Source: DATLLJ01 sp965229885 (lineage in GTDB: Bacteria; Acidobacteriota; Vicinamibacteria; Vicinamibacterales; CAVVIG01). Taken from it: 64,000 nucleotides of DNA. The position numbers were made by a program, and so were the translations under genes. Shown here piece after piece: positions 27,024 to 35,750 of this stretch; positions within the stretch are counted from its first letter, which is position 1; each line of letters begins with the position of its first letter. The stretch is from the NCBI GenBank assembly GCA_965229885.1, contig CBDDJX010000003.1, positions 496,001 through 560,000 of the forward strand, in the 5' to 3' direction. Below the pieces are notes generated by a model. The model was not told the DNA's origin and searched no databases. It saw nothing but the letters and a program-made list of their open reading frames with translations.

Positions 27024-28910
27024 ATGTGCGGCATCTACGGCCGCCTCAATTTGGCGGCCGACCAAATCGAACGCCTTCCGGCGGATTTCCTCGCTGTCCG
27101 GCGACTTCAACATCGCGGGCCGGACGACGAGGGCTTCTGGTACGGCTCGCGTGTGTTCCTCGGAATGCGCCGCCTCTCGGTAATCGACTTATCCACGGGC
27201 CATCAGCCGATTTCGAACGAAGACGGGACGATCACCCTCGTCTACAACGGCGAAATCTACAACTTCGCCGGAATCCGGGACGAACTGACCGCGCGCGGTC
27301 ATCGGTTCACGACGCATTCCGACACCGAAGTGATCGTGCACGGCTACGAAGAGTGGGGTGAGGCGGTCCTCGACCGGTTCAACGGTATGTTTGCTCTGGC
27401 GCTTTGGGACAGTCGCACGCAGACGTTGTGGATGGCCCGCGACCGCCTCGGCGTCAAGCCGCTGTACTATTACGAGGATGGGCGACAGCTGCTGTTCGCA
27501 TCGGAAATCAAAGCGTTGCTCGCCCATCCAGACATTCCGAGGGATGTCGATCCCAAGGGCCTACTGAACTATTTTGCCTACGGGCATGCAGTCGCGCCCG
27601 ACACGATCTATCGGGGGGTCAGGAAGCTGCTACCTGGCCACACGCTCCATGCGCGGAACGGCGCGATCCGGGTGAGTCGCTGGTGGGACGCGGCCCCTCG
27701 CGGCCGCACGACGCTGTCCGAGCCGGCGTGCGCTGAAAAACTGCGCGGTCTGCTCGATGACAGCGTCCGGTTGCGGTTGATTGCCGACGTCCCTGTCGGG
27801 GCGTTTCTGAGCGGTGGACTCGATTCGAGCGCCGTGGTGGCGTTGATGCGGCGCCACACATCAGCGCCGGTTAAGACGTTTTCGATCGGATTCGGCGGCG
27901 GAGCCGTGTTCAATGAACTACCCGACGCGCGGCGGGTGGCGGCACACTGCGGAACCGATCACCACGAGCTCTTGGTGGAGCCTGGACAACTGCTCGACAC
28001 CATTCAGACGCTCGTCTACCACTTCGATGAACCCTTCGGCGACGCCGCCTGCTTCCCGACCTATCTGGTGTCGCGCCTCGCCCGCGGCGAGGTGACGGTC
28101 GCTCTGACTGGCGAAGGGGGCGACGAGCTGTTCGGTGGCTACAGGCGATACTCCGCGATCCGCTGGCTTCGGCTGTTAAGGACCGTCACTGGAGGTCTGG
28201 CGGGCCCGGTACTCGGGGTCGCTGTCGATGCGCTGCCGCGATTTCGACGGCTCAAGAAGCTCGTTGAAGCCATGCAGGTGCAGGACCCTCCGTCACAGTA
28301 CGCCACCTTACTTCGTGTGTTCAATGACGACGCGCTGCGGAGCCTCGTCGACGCGCGGTTGGAGAGCGCGGCGAAAGCATACGACGGCCTCGAGTCCTAC
28401 CGCCGCTATTTCGCGGAAGGCGCGGACGGCGACGCGCTCAACCAGCTGATGTACGTCGACATGAAGACATGGCTGGCCGACACGTATCTGGAGAAAGTCG
28501 ACAAGACGAGCATGGCTGTGAGCCTTGAAGCGCGCGTGCCGCTCCTGGATTATCGAATCGCCGAGTTCGCGATGACGATTCCCTCTGAGTACAAGATTTC
28601 CCACGGGGAAACCAAGCGCGTGTTGCGCCGCGCCGTTCACGACCTGCTGCCTCAGGAAACGATGCAAAAAGCGAAACATGGCTTCGCCGTGCCGACCGAT
28701 CCGTGGTTCCGCGGCGACTTGCGTGAGTTTGCCTACGGCGTCCTGATGGATCCGCGGAGCCGCCAGCGTGGCTACTTCAAGACCGCCGAAGTGGAGCGGC
28801 TCTGGCGCGATCACCAGCGCGGGCGCGAAGTCCGCGATTCTCATCTGTGGCTCCTGATGAATTTCGAGCTCTGGGTTCGGGAGTACCTGGATAGGCGGAT
28901 GGCCGCGTGA
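27024..28910 (+). CDS. AsnB-type glutamine-dependent amidotransferase (second; XrtA-locus type)
   Basis: 628 residues beginning MCGIYGRL, so Cys2 is the glutaminase nucleophile. LQHRGPDDEGF and VYNGEIYNF mark the Ntn domain. SGGLDSSAV marks the ATP pyrophosphatase loop, with LTGEGGDELFGGY later. It is one base after the methyltransferase stop and overlaps the GT4 start. Together with the deacetylase and methyltransferase just upstream it matches the gene order around XrtA exopolysaccharide loci, where this protein is thought to amidate a sugar acid. Ordinary asparagine synthetase remains possible. Confidence 0.88.
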   Translation: MCGIYGRLNLAADQIERLPADFLAVRRLQHRGPDDEGFWYGSRVFLGMRRLSVIDLSTGHQPISNEDGTITLVYNGEIYNFAGIRDELTARGHRFTTHSDTEVIVHGYEEWGEAVLDRFNGMFALALWDSRTQTLWMARDRLGVKPLYYYEDGRQLLFASEIKALLAHPDIPRDVDPKGLLNYFAYGHAVAPDTIYRGVRKLLPGHTLHARNGAIRVSRWWDAAPRGRTTLSEPACAEKLRGLLDDSVRLRLIADVPVGAFLSGGLDSSAVVALMRRHTSAPVKTFSIGFGGGAVFNELPDARRVAAHCGTDHHELLVEPGQLLDTIQTLVYHFDEPFGDAACFPTYLVSRLARGEVTVALTGEGGDELFGGYRRYSAIRWLRLLRTVTGGLAGPVLGVAVDALPRFRRLKKLVEAMQVQDPPSQYATLLRVFNDDALRSLVDARLESAAKAYDGLESYRRYFAEGADGDALNQLMYVDMKTWLADTYLEKVDKTSMAVSLEARVPLLDYRIAEFAMTIPSEYKISHGETKRVLRRAVHDLLPQETMQKAKHGFAVPTDPWFRGDLREFAYGVLMDPRSRQRGYFKTAEVERLWRDHQRGREVRDSHLWLLMNFELWVREYLDRRMAA

Positions 28911-30106
28911 CCGTCACGGTGGCGCATTTGACGACGGTGGACATGAGCGTGCGTCATCTGCTCCTGAATCAGATATTGGAACTAAAGGAAGCCGGGTTCG
29001 AGGTCACCGCAGTTTCCGCAGATGGCCCTGATATCGCGGCAGTACGGGCCGCCGGCGTGGCTCATGTACCGGTGTCGTTCACTCGACAAATGTCACCCAT
29101 CGCCGATGTCAAATCGCTGTGGCAGCTCTGGCGACTCTTTCGGCGATGTCAGTTCACCATTGTCCACACACATCAGGCAAAAGCCGCGCTGCTTGGGCAG
29201 CTCGCCGCGACCCTCTCCGGCGTGCCCATCGTCGTCAATACGTTGCACGGTTTTTATTTTCACGAGCGGACGCCGCCGCTGAAACGCAGGCTCTGGATGG
29301 CGATCGAACGGCTACAGGCCACTTTTTCAGACGCGATCCTTTCGCAGAACCCCGAGGACATCGCGACGGCAATCGCCGAGCGCATCTGCCGGCCCGATCA
29401 GATCGAGTATTTGGGTAACGGGATCGATCTCGCACGATTTGATCCTGATGCGCTCCCACCTGACTCGCGCAGCCGCACTCGCGAATCGCTCGGGATCGCC
29501 GGCGACGCGAAGGTTGTCGGGTTCGTGGGACGGCTCGTCCGCGAAAAGGGTATCCTCGATCTGTTTCGCGCGTTCAGTCAGGTGTCGCAGACAATTCCAG
29601 GCGCCACGCTGCTGATCGTCGGACCCGAAGATCTCGTGAAATCCGACGCGGTCTCGGCCCGGACGGCCTCCGACTACGGCATCGCCGGGAAGACGGTGTT
29701 CGTGGGTTATCGCCACGACATGCCTGCGCTCTACGCCGCCATGGATGTGTGCGTGCTGCCTTCGCATCGGGAAGGATTTCCGCGTTCCCCGATGGAAGCG
29801 TCGGCTATGGGCGTGCCGTGTGTCGTCACGAACATTCGTGGATGCCGTCAAGTCGTGCGCGCAGAAGAAAACGGGCTACTGGTGCCGGTCGGCGACGCCG
29901 ACGCGATGGCCGTGGCGATCAGCCGCATTTTGGCCGAACCCTTACTCGCCGATCGCATGGGCGCGGCCGGGCACAGCCTGGCGCGCTGCGAGTTCAACGA
30001 ACGCGACGTGTTCGCACGGGTCATGGCTACCTACCGCCGGCTGCTGAGCGCAAAGGGCGTCGTTGCGGAGTACCGATCCGCGTCCGAGTCCACCTCCGGC
30101 CCGTGA
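28907..30106 (+). CDS. GT4-family glycosyltransferase
   Basis: 399 residues. VAHLTTVDMSVRHLLLNQ at the N-terminus and IVVNTLHGFYFHE in the acceptor domain are characteristic of the WbnK/PglA-like GT4 group that acts just after the initiating sugar-phosphate transferase. VVGFVGRLVREKGI opens the donor domain, and REGFPRSPMEASAMGVPCVV carries the EX7E-type Glu. Its location directly before the PglC-like gene supports adding the second sugar of the repeat. Start overlaps the asnB stop. Confidence 0.88.
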   Translation: MTVTVAHLTTVDMSVRHLLLNQILELKEAGFEVTAVSADGPDIAAVRAAGVAHVPVSFTRQMSPIADVKSLWQLWRLFRRCQFTIVHTHQAKAALLGQLAATLSGVPIVVNTLHGFYFHERTPPLKRRLWMAIERLQATFSDAILSQNPEDIATAIAERICRPDQIEYLGNGIDLARFDPDALPPDSRSRTRESLGIAGDAKVVGFVGRLVREKGILDLFRAFSQVSQTIPGATLLIVGPEDLVKSDAVSARTASDYGIAGKTVFVGYRHDMPALYAAMDVCVLPSHREGFPRSPMEASAMGVPCVVTNIRGCRQVVRAEENGLLVPVGDADAMAVAISRILAEPLLADRMGAAGHSLARCEFNERDVFARVMATYRRLLSAKGVVAEYRSASESTSGP

Positions 30107-30107
30107 G

Positions 30108-30725
30108 ATGTCAGCGATCCCCCCGCCGCGGCTCAAGCGAGCGTTCGACCTGCTGATCGCAGCACCCGCGTCCATCCTGCTGCTGCCGTTTGCGGTGCTG
30201 CTCGGAGTCGCCGTCCGGATTGGCTTAGGGTCCCCGGTCCTCTTCAGGCAAATGCGCCCGGGCCTCGGCGGACAGCCGTTCGAACTGCTCAAATTCCGTA
30301 CAATGATCGACGCGCGAGACGAACGGGGCCGATTGCTTCGGGACGACCAGCGTCTAACCGCGCTCGGTCGGTTCATACGCCGGACGAGCCTCGACGAGCT
30401 GCCGGAGCTCGTCAATGTCCTGCGAGGCGACATGAGCCTCGTCGGTCCGCGGCCGCTGCTGATGGCGTATCTCGACCGATACGCGCCGTGGCAGGCGCGG
30501 CGGCACGATGTGCTGCCTGGGATCACCGGGCTCGCGCAGGTGAGCGGACGCAACCTCTTGTCGTGGAACGACCGCTTCGCGCTGGATGTGTGGTACGTGG
30601 ATCACTGGTCTCTGACGCTCGACGTCAAGATTCTGTTCAAGACCCTCGTTAAGGTTCTGACCCGCGAAGGCATCAATCCGCCGGGGCGGGCGACGGTTGA
30701 TGAATTCATGGGGCCGCATTCGTGA
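30108..30725 (+). CDS. PglC/WcaJ-type initiating sugar-phosphate transferase
   Basis: 205 residues from the ATG at 30108, one base after the GT4 stop. One N-terminal reentrant membrane helix (LLIAAPASILLLPFAVLLG) is followed by the phosphotransferase core: FELLKFRTMIDARDERG, TSLDELPELVNVLRGDMSLV, GPRPLL and PGITGLAQVSGRN. It moves a sugar-1-phosphate from a UDP sugar onto undecaprenyl phosphate, the first membrane step of repeat-unit assembly. The short single-helix form matches PglC, which uses UDP-di-N-acetylbacillosamine. The acetyltransferase next door fits that substrate. Confidence 0.9.
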   Translation: MSAIPPPRLKRAFDLLIAAPASILLLPFAVLLGVAVRIGLGSPVLFRQMRPGLGGQPFELLKFRTMIDARDERGRLLRDDQRLTALGRFIRRTSLDELPELVNVLRGDMSLVGPRPLLMAYLDRYAPWQARRHDVLPGITGLAQVSGRNLLSWNDRFALDVWYVDHWSLTLDVKILFKTLVKVLTREGINPPGRATVDEFMGPHS

Positions 30726-31369
30726 AAATTGTCATCGCTGGCGCTGGCGGTCACGGCAAGGTCGTGTGCGACGCCATTCTCTCGATGGGTGTCGCACCGT
30801 CCGACGTGATCGGGTTCGTCGATGATGATCCGCGTCTCGCCGGCCAGACGATGTTGGGGTTTCCAGTGCTCCCGCGCCTGGAGGGCCTTGGCCTCGATCG
30901 ATCCGTCCGCGTCGCGCTGGGGATCGGTGACAATACGGCGCGGCGGCGCCAGTTAGAACGAGTCCTCGCCATCGGGCACGAACCGCTCACTGTCATCCAC
31001 GCCCGCGCGGTAATCGCGGCGGCCTGCGTTGTGGGTCGCGGCGTCGTCGCCTTTGCAAGTGTGGTGGTCAATGCGGAGACCCGCCTCGAGGATGGCGTGA
31101 TCCTCAACACAGGGTGCACAGTGGACCATGACTGCCGCATCGGTGCGTACGTGCACATTGCGCCAGGCGCCCACCTGGCCGGCGGCGTCACCGTCGGCGA
31201 TCACGCGCTGGTCGGCGTCGGCGCGGTCGTCGTGCCTGGCGTGTCCATCGGCGCCCGATCGGTGGTCGGCGCCGGGGGCGTCGTCATCGAGGACATTGAG
31301 GCCGACTGCGTGGCAGTCGGGGTACCGGCACGAATCGTGAGACGTCGTGAAGCGGACGTGCACAGATAA
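30722..31369 (+). CDS. PglD/NeuD-type sugar O/N-acetyltransferase
   Basis: 215 residues from a GTG overlapping the PglC-like stop. N-terminal nucleotide-sugar-binding Rossmann-like domain (KIVIAGAGGHGKVV), then a left-handed beta-helix with repeats such as GVILNTGCTVDHDCRIG, the His of the catalytic VDHDCRIG region, and the closing VGVPARIVRR. PglD acetylates UDP-4-amino-sugar to give UDP-diNAc-bacillosamine; a DegT aminotransferase (at 5735 or 9591) would make its substrate. The PglC-PglD adjacency is a well-known pair. Exact sugar is inferred. Confidence 0.85.
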   Translation: MKIVIAGAGGHGKVVCDAILSMGVAPSDVIGFVDDDPRLAGQTMLGFPVLPRLEGLGLDRSVRVALGIGDNTARRRQLERVLAIGHEPLTVIHARAVIAAACVVGRGVVAFASVVVNAETRLEDGVILNTGCTVDHDCRIGAYVHIAPGAHLAGGVTVGDHALVGVGAVVVPGVSIGARSVVGAGGVVIEDIEADCVAVGVPARIVRRREADVHR

Positions 31370-31541
31370 CTCTTCCGGCAGGATCTTCGGCTGCGCAACC
31401 ATTTTCCAGCGTGTCCCAGGTGCCGCGGGATGCTGTGAGGGCCTGGGCCCGTACGATTTCACCGACAGCGCGGATCGTTACCACCCACTCGCGTCCTCGC
31501 TCCGACAGCTCCACGCTGGCACTCTCGCGATTTCCCGGACA

Positions 31542-32315
31542 GTGTCATCGATTATCAGGCTCGTCTTCTCCCACGCGGGAGTGATCTTCGCGCTTGGGTC
31601 GGCCACCGTATGGCTCTCGGTACGCCCGGCTTCTCGTGCGGCGCGCCGATTCCTGGTCTGCGTCATGGTCGGATACACACTGGCAAGCCTCTACGCCTTG
31701 CCGTACGCGATGAGTCGGGTTCTCGTCGCGGGACTTCACCAGTTCTCACCTGCCGATCTCCGCGCTGGACCGACCGCAATCGTGGTTCTAGGCTCGGGAG
31801 CCGTGGTCGCCAGAGATTGGGACCAGAGACAGTTGTCGCTGCCCGATGGTCTCGGCGCTGCACCCGTATTGGAGGCCTATCGCGTGTACTTTCTCGCGGC
31901 GGACCAATGGGTGATCAGTTCAGGCGGTGCGGTCAGCGCCCAGATTGGCGCCCCCACTACGGGCGCGACGATGCGAGATCCGCTGGTGCAGATGAATGTT
32001 CCAGCGTCACGGATCCTCGTCGAAAACGAATCTCGTAACACGCGCGACGAAGCGGTCCTCGTCGCGCCGATGTTACGGTCCCTCCACGTCAATCAGGTGA
32101 TTGTGGTCACCTCGGACTTCCACATCCGCCGTTCTCTCGGCGCGTTCCGCGCCCTCGACGTCAGCGCCACGTCGGCGATCGCGCGCGACCCGATGATGTC
32201 TCGCCCGTGGTACGAGTGGGTCTCGCCCAGCTACCAGGCGCTCTTGCTTACGGGCAGCGTCGTTCATGAGTTTCTTGCGATCGGCTGGTACGCCCTGCGC
32301 GGGTGGCTCGCGTAA
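31542..32315 (+). CDS. YdcF/DUF218-family membrane-anchored protein
   Basis: 257 residues if the GTG at 31542 is used; an ATG at 31347 inside the previous gene would add 65 residues that look non-coding. Two hydrophobic N-terminal segments are followed by the DUF218 core: IVVLGSGAVVARDWD, ISSGGAVSAQ, NESRNTRDEAVL and VIVVTSDFHIRRSLGAF. Related proteins (SanA, ElyC) affect envelope polymers, probably through undecaprenyl-phosphate metabolism. Position next to a polymerase fits that. It stops immediately before the next ATG. Confidence 0.78.
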   Translation: MSSIIRLVFSHAGVIFALGSATVWLSVRPASRAARRFLVCVMVGYTLASLYALPYAMSRVLVAGLHQFSPADLRAGPTAIVVLGSGAVVARDWDQRQLSLPDGLGAAPVLEAYRVYFLAADQWVISSGGAVSAQIGAPTTGATMRDPLVQMNVPASRILVENESRNTRDEAVLVAPMLRSLHVNQVIVVTSDFHIRRSLGAFRALDVSATSAIARDPMMSRPWYEWVSPSYQALLLTGSVVHEFLAIGWYALRGWLA

Positions 32316-34319
32316 ATGACGTCGGAAAAGCTCTCAAGAATCGTCGTCCTGGTTTCCGCCGTGGCCGCCGTCGGCGTGACGTTGTATCTGAGCTCAGGAA
32401 CGATCACAACGCTTCCTGCCTACGGCGCTATCGCTTTCGTACTTGGATTCCTCGGCGCGCGGTTCAGGCCAGGGGCCGCCATCGCCACGGTCCTGCTTGC
32501 GTGCTATCTCACACCAGTCGCCATCACGCTCGCATTTGGGCCGCCCTACATCGCAGCGTATTTCTCCGTCTGGCTCGCGGCGATGGTCGGCCTAATTACC
32601 GGCTCCAGCGGAGTGACGCGGTGGCGGATCGGGCCCGCGTTACGGGTTCCGCTCGCCCTGTGGGCATTGACGGTCGCGGTCGCGTGGCCGATCGTCGCGC
32701 TGCGGGAGTTCGACTTCGCGCCTGTCGCCATCTGGTCGTGGAACGTCAGCAACACAGGAATTGGTGTCCTACCTAAGTTCGCCGCCTTGGGCGTCGCGAA
32801 CGCCGCGGCGACCCAGCTCGTCTCGTTGCTGTGCCTCGATTGGATCGTCGGCCGGTATTCGAACCAACACGACGCGTGGTACGAGCGCGAGGTTGTGCTC
32901 TGGCTGGGCGTTGGGACCCTCGTGAGCATCGCCGTTGCGCTCTACCAAGCGACCGTGGATATCACTTTCCTCAATAGCGGACTGTTTGCGGCAGTCGGAA
33001 GGGCATCCGGGACGCTGCGAGACGCAAACCCCTACGGCATCCTGGCGGCGATCTGGGCTCCCGCGGCCGTGGCGCTCCTCATGGCGCTCGGCCACGCAAC
33101 ATGGTTCCCAGCCGTGCTCGTGCTCGTGATCTCCTGGTGCGGACTTTGGGTATCTGGATCGCGCAATGCGCTCGCCGTCAGCGTGATTGGCCTTGGGGTT
33201 GTCGTGTGGCATCTATGGCCGACACTGTCCCGGCGCTCGCAGGCCTGGCTCGTGATTGGCTGCGGCGCAATGATTTCCGCGACGGTCGGCTTCGCGGTGC
33301 TCGTCCGTGGCACGGTGATATCGCCGGTCGCGCGTTTCATCCAAACGTTCCCGGTCGCTACGCGGACCGCCGGCGGGATCACCGGACTCGTGGCGAGCGT
33401 CTGGGATCGATATCACTACGGCGCTATCGCGCGGCGGATGATTCACGACTTCCCCTGGTTCGGCGTGGGCGAAGGGACCTTCAGCCTGATCGTCGTGGAC
33501 TACGGTCGCGCCGCCGGCGATCGATTGACGGTAGACAACGCGCAGAACTGGTTTCGGCACCAGTTTGCTGAGCTCGGCGTCATCGGCAGCCTGGGTTGGA
33601 TTATCTGGACGCTGATGTTCGCGTATCTCATTGTGACTGCGCGTTCTCACGACCGATCAAAGAGATCGATGACGGGGATCGTGCGCTTTCTCCCGATCAT
33701 GTTCACACTGGTCTCGCTCGTCGGCATGCCGACGATGAGCGCACCGGCGGCGATCACGTTTTCCCTGTTCGCGGCCTGGTACCTGCTGCTGATCGATTCA
33801 TCGGCGCTCGATCGCATGCTGCGCCCAGTCTTGAGTTCTTCTTCTCTATGGATCGTCATGTGGGCACTGGTTGCCATCTTCGCCGCTGGTACCGCCTACT
33901 CGGCGCGCCATGGATTGAGGGTTGCCGCACGCGCGGCTAAATTCGACTGGCCCTACGCCTACGGGTTTTCCGGACAAGAAGTCGGCCCGGCTGGCCAGTT
34001 CCGATGGACCGAGAGACGAGGCGTCATCGTCCTCGACGCGGCCAAGCCGTGGATGAAGCTCACGGTATCGGTCAATCATGCCGACGTCGCAAGGAAACCG
34101 GTCGACGTGAAAGTCTGGCGCGATGGCGAAGAGGTGCTCAGAACGACGCTGCATTCTACCGATCCGGTGACTGAGTACGTCCATGTCCCGGCAGGCGAGC
34201 AGCGATTCGTGCTCGAAACCCAGGTGAACCGGGTCGTGCGTCCCGCCGACTTCGGCCTGGCGGATACTCGAGAACTTGGGCTGATGGTGGCGTGGGACTT
34301 CGTCGACTCGCCGCCATGA
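32316..34319 (+). CDS. O-antigen polymerase/ligase-like protein with periplasmic C-terminal domain (second)
   Basis: 667 residues. The first 530 are membrane-spanning in the Wzy_C/O-antigen ligase pattern, with a loop holding SGTLRDANPYGIL, IHDFPWFGVGEGTFSLIV and QNWFRHQFAELGVIG. The last 130 residues form a soluble domain with beta-strand character (WTERRGVIVLDAAKPWMKL, VHVPAGEQRFVLE). It is the last gene of the locus before convergent thiG. Large polymerases with such tails occur in exopolysaccharide loci. Whether it polymerises or ligates is not decided by sequence alone. Confidence 0.8.
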   Translation: MTSEKLSRIVVLVSAVAAVGVTLYLSSGTITTLPAYGAIAFVLGFLGARFRPGAAIATVLLACYLTPVAITLAFGPPYIAAYFSVWLAAMVGLITGSSGVTRWRIGPALRVPLALWALTVAVAWPIVALREFDFAPVAIWSWNVSNTGIGVLPKFAALGVANAAATQLVSLLCLDWIVGRYSNQHDAWYEREVVLWLGVGTLVSIAVALYQATVDITFLNSGLFAAVGRASGTLRDANPYGILAAIWAPAAVALLMALGHATWFPAVLVLVISWCGLWVSGSRNALAVSVIGLGVVVWHLWPTLSRRSQAWLVIGCGAMISATVGFAVLVRGTVISPVARFIQTFPVATRTAGGITGLVASVWDRYHYGAIARRMIHDFPWFGVGEGTFSLIVVDYGRAAGDRLTVDNAQNWFRHQFAELGVIGSLGWIIWTLMFAYLIVTARSHDRSKRSMTGIVRFLPIMFTLVSLVGMPTMSAPAAITFSLFAAWYLLLIDSSALDRMLRPVLSSSSLWIVMWALVAIFAAGTAYSARHGLRVAARAAKFDWPYAYGFSGQEVGPAGQFRWTERRGVIVLDAAKPWMKLTVSVNHADVARKPVDVKVWRDGEEVLRTTLHSTDPVTEYVHVPAGEQRFVLETQVNRVVRPADFGLADTRELGLMVAWDFVDSPP

Positions 34320-34439
34320 CCAAGTACCAGTCCGCGGCCGTCGGAACGAGGCGCAAGCCCGTTGTGATATGGCTGGTAGGCTCGCGTCGCTGGAGCCACG
34401 GCCGGCGGAGCCAAACGGGAGGATCCCCGGACGACTCGG

Positions 34440-35249
34440 TCAGGGGCTCCGCCATCCCACCAGGCCTTCGACAGGACTGCTCGCCGTGGCGTACATCTTT
34501 CGCGGAATTCTTCCCGCCAGGTAAGCCAGCCGCCCCGCACTGACCGCCAGCTTCATCGCTTCGGCCATCGCGACGGGATCCTGTGCCCCCGCAATCGCCG
34601 TGTTCATCAGCACCGCGTCGGCGCCGAGCTCCATCGCGAGCGCGGCATCGGAAGCCGTGCCCACCCCCGCGTCAACAATCACCGGCACCCGCGCGAACTC
34701 GCGGATGATCCGGATGTTGTTGGCGTTCTGAATCCCCAGGCCTGAACCAATCGGCGCGCCGAGCGGCATCACCGCGGCGGCGCCCGCCTCTTCAAGCTTC
34801 CGGCACACGACGGGATCGTCGGTCGTGTACGGCAGGACGACGAAGCCTTCGCCGACAAGCGTGCGCGTCGCGGCGAGCAGTTCCTCGTTGTCGGGGAACA
34901 GCGTTCGCTGGTCGCCAATCACTTCGAGCTTCACCCAGTTGGACAAGCCGGCCTCGCGCCCGAGTCGCGCGGTCCGGACGGCTTCCTCGGCGCTGTAGCA
35001 GCCGGCGGTGTTTGGGAGGAGAAAATACCTCGAGGTGTCGATGTAGTCGAGCAGCGACTCTCCTTGCGATCCGCTCGGGGCCCCGCCCCCGCGCGCCAGA
35101 GAAATGTTCACACGGCGCACGGCGACGGTGATCATTTCTGCGCCAGATGCCTCGTGCGCCTTCACCATGACCGACGGCGACGAGTACTTGCCTGTGCCTA
35201 CGATCAATCGTGAGGTGAAGGTTTTGTCCGCGATTGTGAACGTGTCCAT
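34440..35249 (-). CDS. thiG: Thiazole synthase ThiG
   Basis: 269 residues from the ATG at 35249 (MDTFTIADKTF); the longer frame upstream lacks similarity and runs back into the intergenic space. The Schiff-base Lys lies in NWVKLEVIGD. LPNTAGCYSAEEAVR, MPLGAPIGSGLGIQNANNI and IVDAGVGTASDAALAMELG form the TIM-barrel phosphate and substrate sites. It makes the thiazole phosphate of thiamine from 1-deoxyxylulose 5-phosphate, dehydroglycine and ThiS thiocarboxylate. thiS lies 40 bases upstream on the same strand. No other thiamine genes are visible. Confidence 0.95.
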   Translation of the reverse strand: MDTFTIADKTFTSRLIVGTGKYSSPSVMVKAHEASGAEMITVAVRRVNISLARGGGAPSGSQGESLLDYIDTSRYFLLPNTAGCYSAEEAVRTARLGREAGLSNWVKLEVIGDQRTLFPDNEELLAATRTLVGEGFVVLPYTTDDPVVCRKLEEAGAAAVMPLGAPIGSGLGIQNANNIRIIREFARVPVIVDAGVGTASDAALAMELGADAVLMNTAIAGAQDPVAMAEAMKLAVSAGRLAYLAGRIPRKMYATASSPVEGLVGWRSP

Positions 35250-35289
35250 GACTGTCGCACCGCACAAAATAGGATCGAGGCTGCTGGCT

Positions 35290-35490
35290 TCATCCGCCAC
35301 CGACGAAATTGACGATTTCCACCTGGTCGCCCGCACGGACCATGGTTTGGTCGAAGGCGGCGCGCTTGAGCACGGTGATGTTGTGCTCCACGGCGACGCG
35401 GCGCGCGTCGATCTCGAGGCGACTGAGCAGCTCGGCCACCGTCAACGGTCCGCTGAGCTCGAAGGCTTCCCCGTTCAGAGTAATGGTCAC
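35290..35490 (-). CDS. thiS: Sulfur carrier protein ThiS
   Basis: 66 residues from a GTG at 35490, which fits the family length; the larger upstream frame has no resemblance. A ubiquitin-fold protein beginning VTITLNGEAFEL, with VAVEHNITVLKR in the middle and the required C-terminal Gly-Gly in EIVNFVGGG. The terminal glycine is adenylated by ThiF and thiocarboxylated, then donates sulfur to ThiG encoded just downstream. The preceding 260 bases to the divergent pseudogene hold no other gene. Confidence 0.92.
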   Translation of the reverse strand: MTITLNGEAFELSGPLTVAELLSRLEIDARRVAVEHNITVLKRAAFDQTMVRAGDQVEIVNFVGGG

Positions 35491-35750
35491 CGACTCCGCC
35501 CATCTTATCGCGATCGACAATGTACCCCGAACGGGACAACGATCGGCAGATGCTGAATCGCGAGGCGAATCGCGCGTCGACATGCATGTGATCAGCCGGC
35601 GACGACAGCGGGCACCCGTCCCGGCCGCGGACATTGACTTGACCATGAAAGAAGGGGAGGCTTTCTGGCCGCCGAGGAGCGCTTCTTGCTGACGCTCGCC
35701 AGGGCCGAGTAGCAGCCTGGCGAAGGTTGACGCGAGACTTTGCATAACCT

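Noticed and set aside
34316..34543. Possible gene starting in the ATGA at the end of the last polymerase
   Set aside because: The frame (MTKYQSAAVGTRR and on) overlaps the 3' end of thiG and shows no family features; at most the start of a lost gene.
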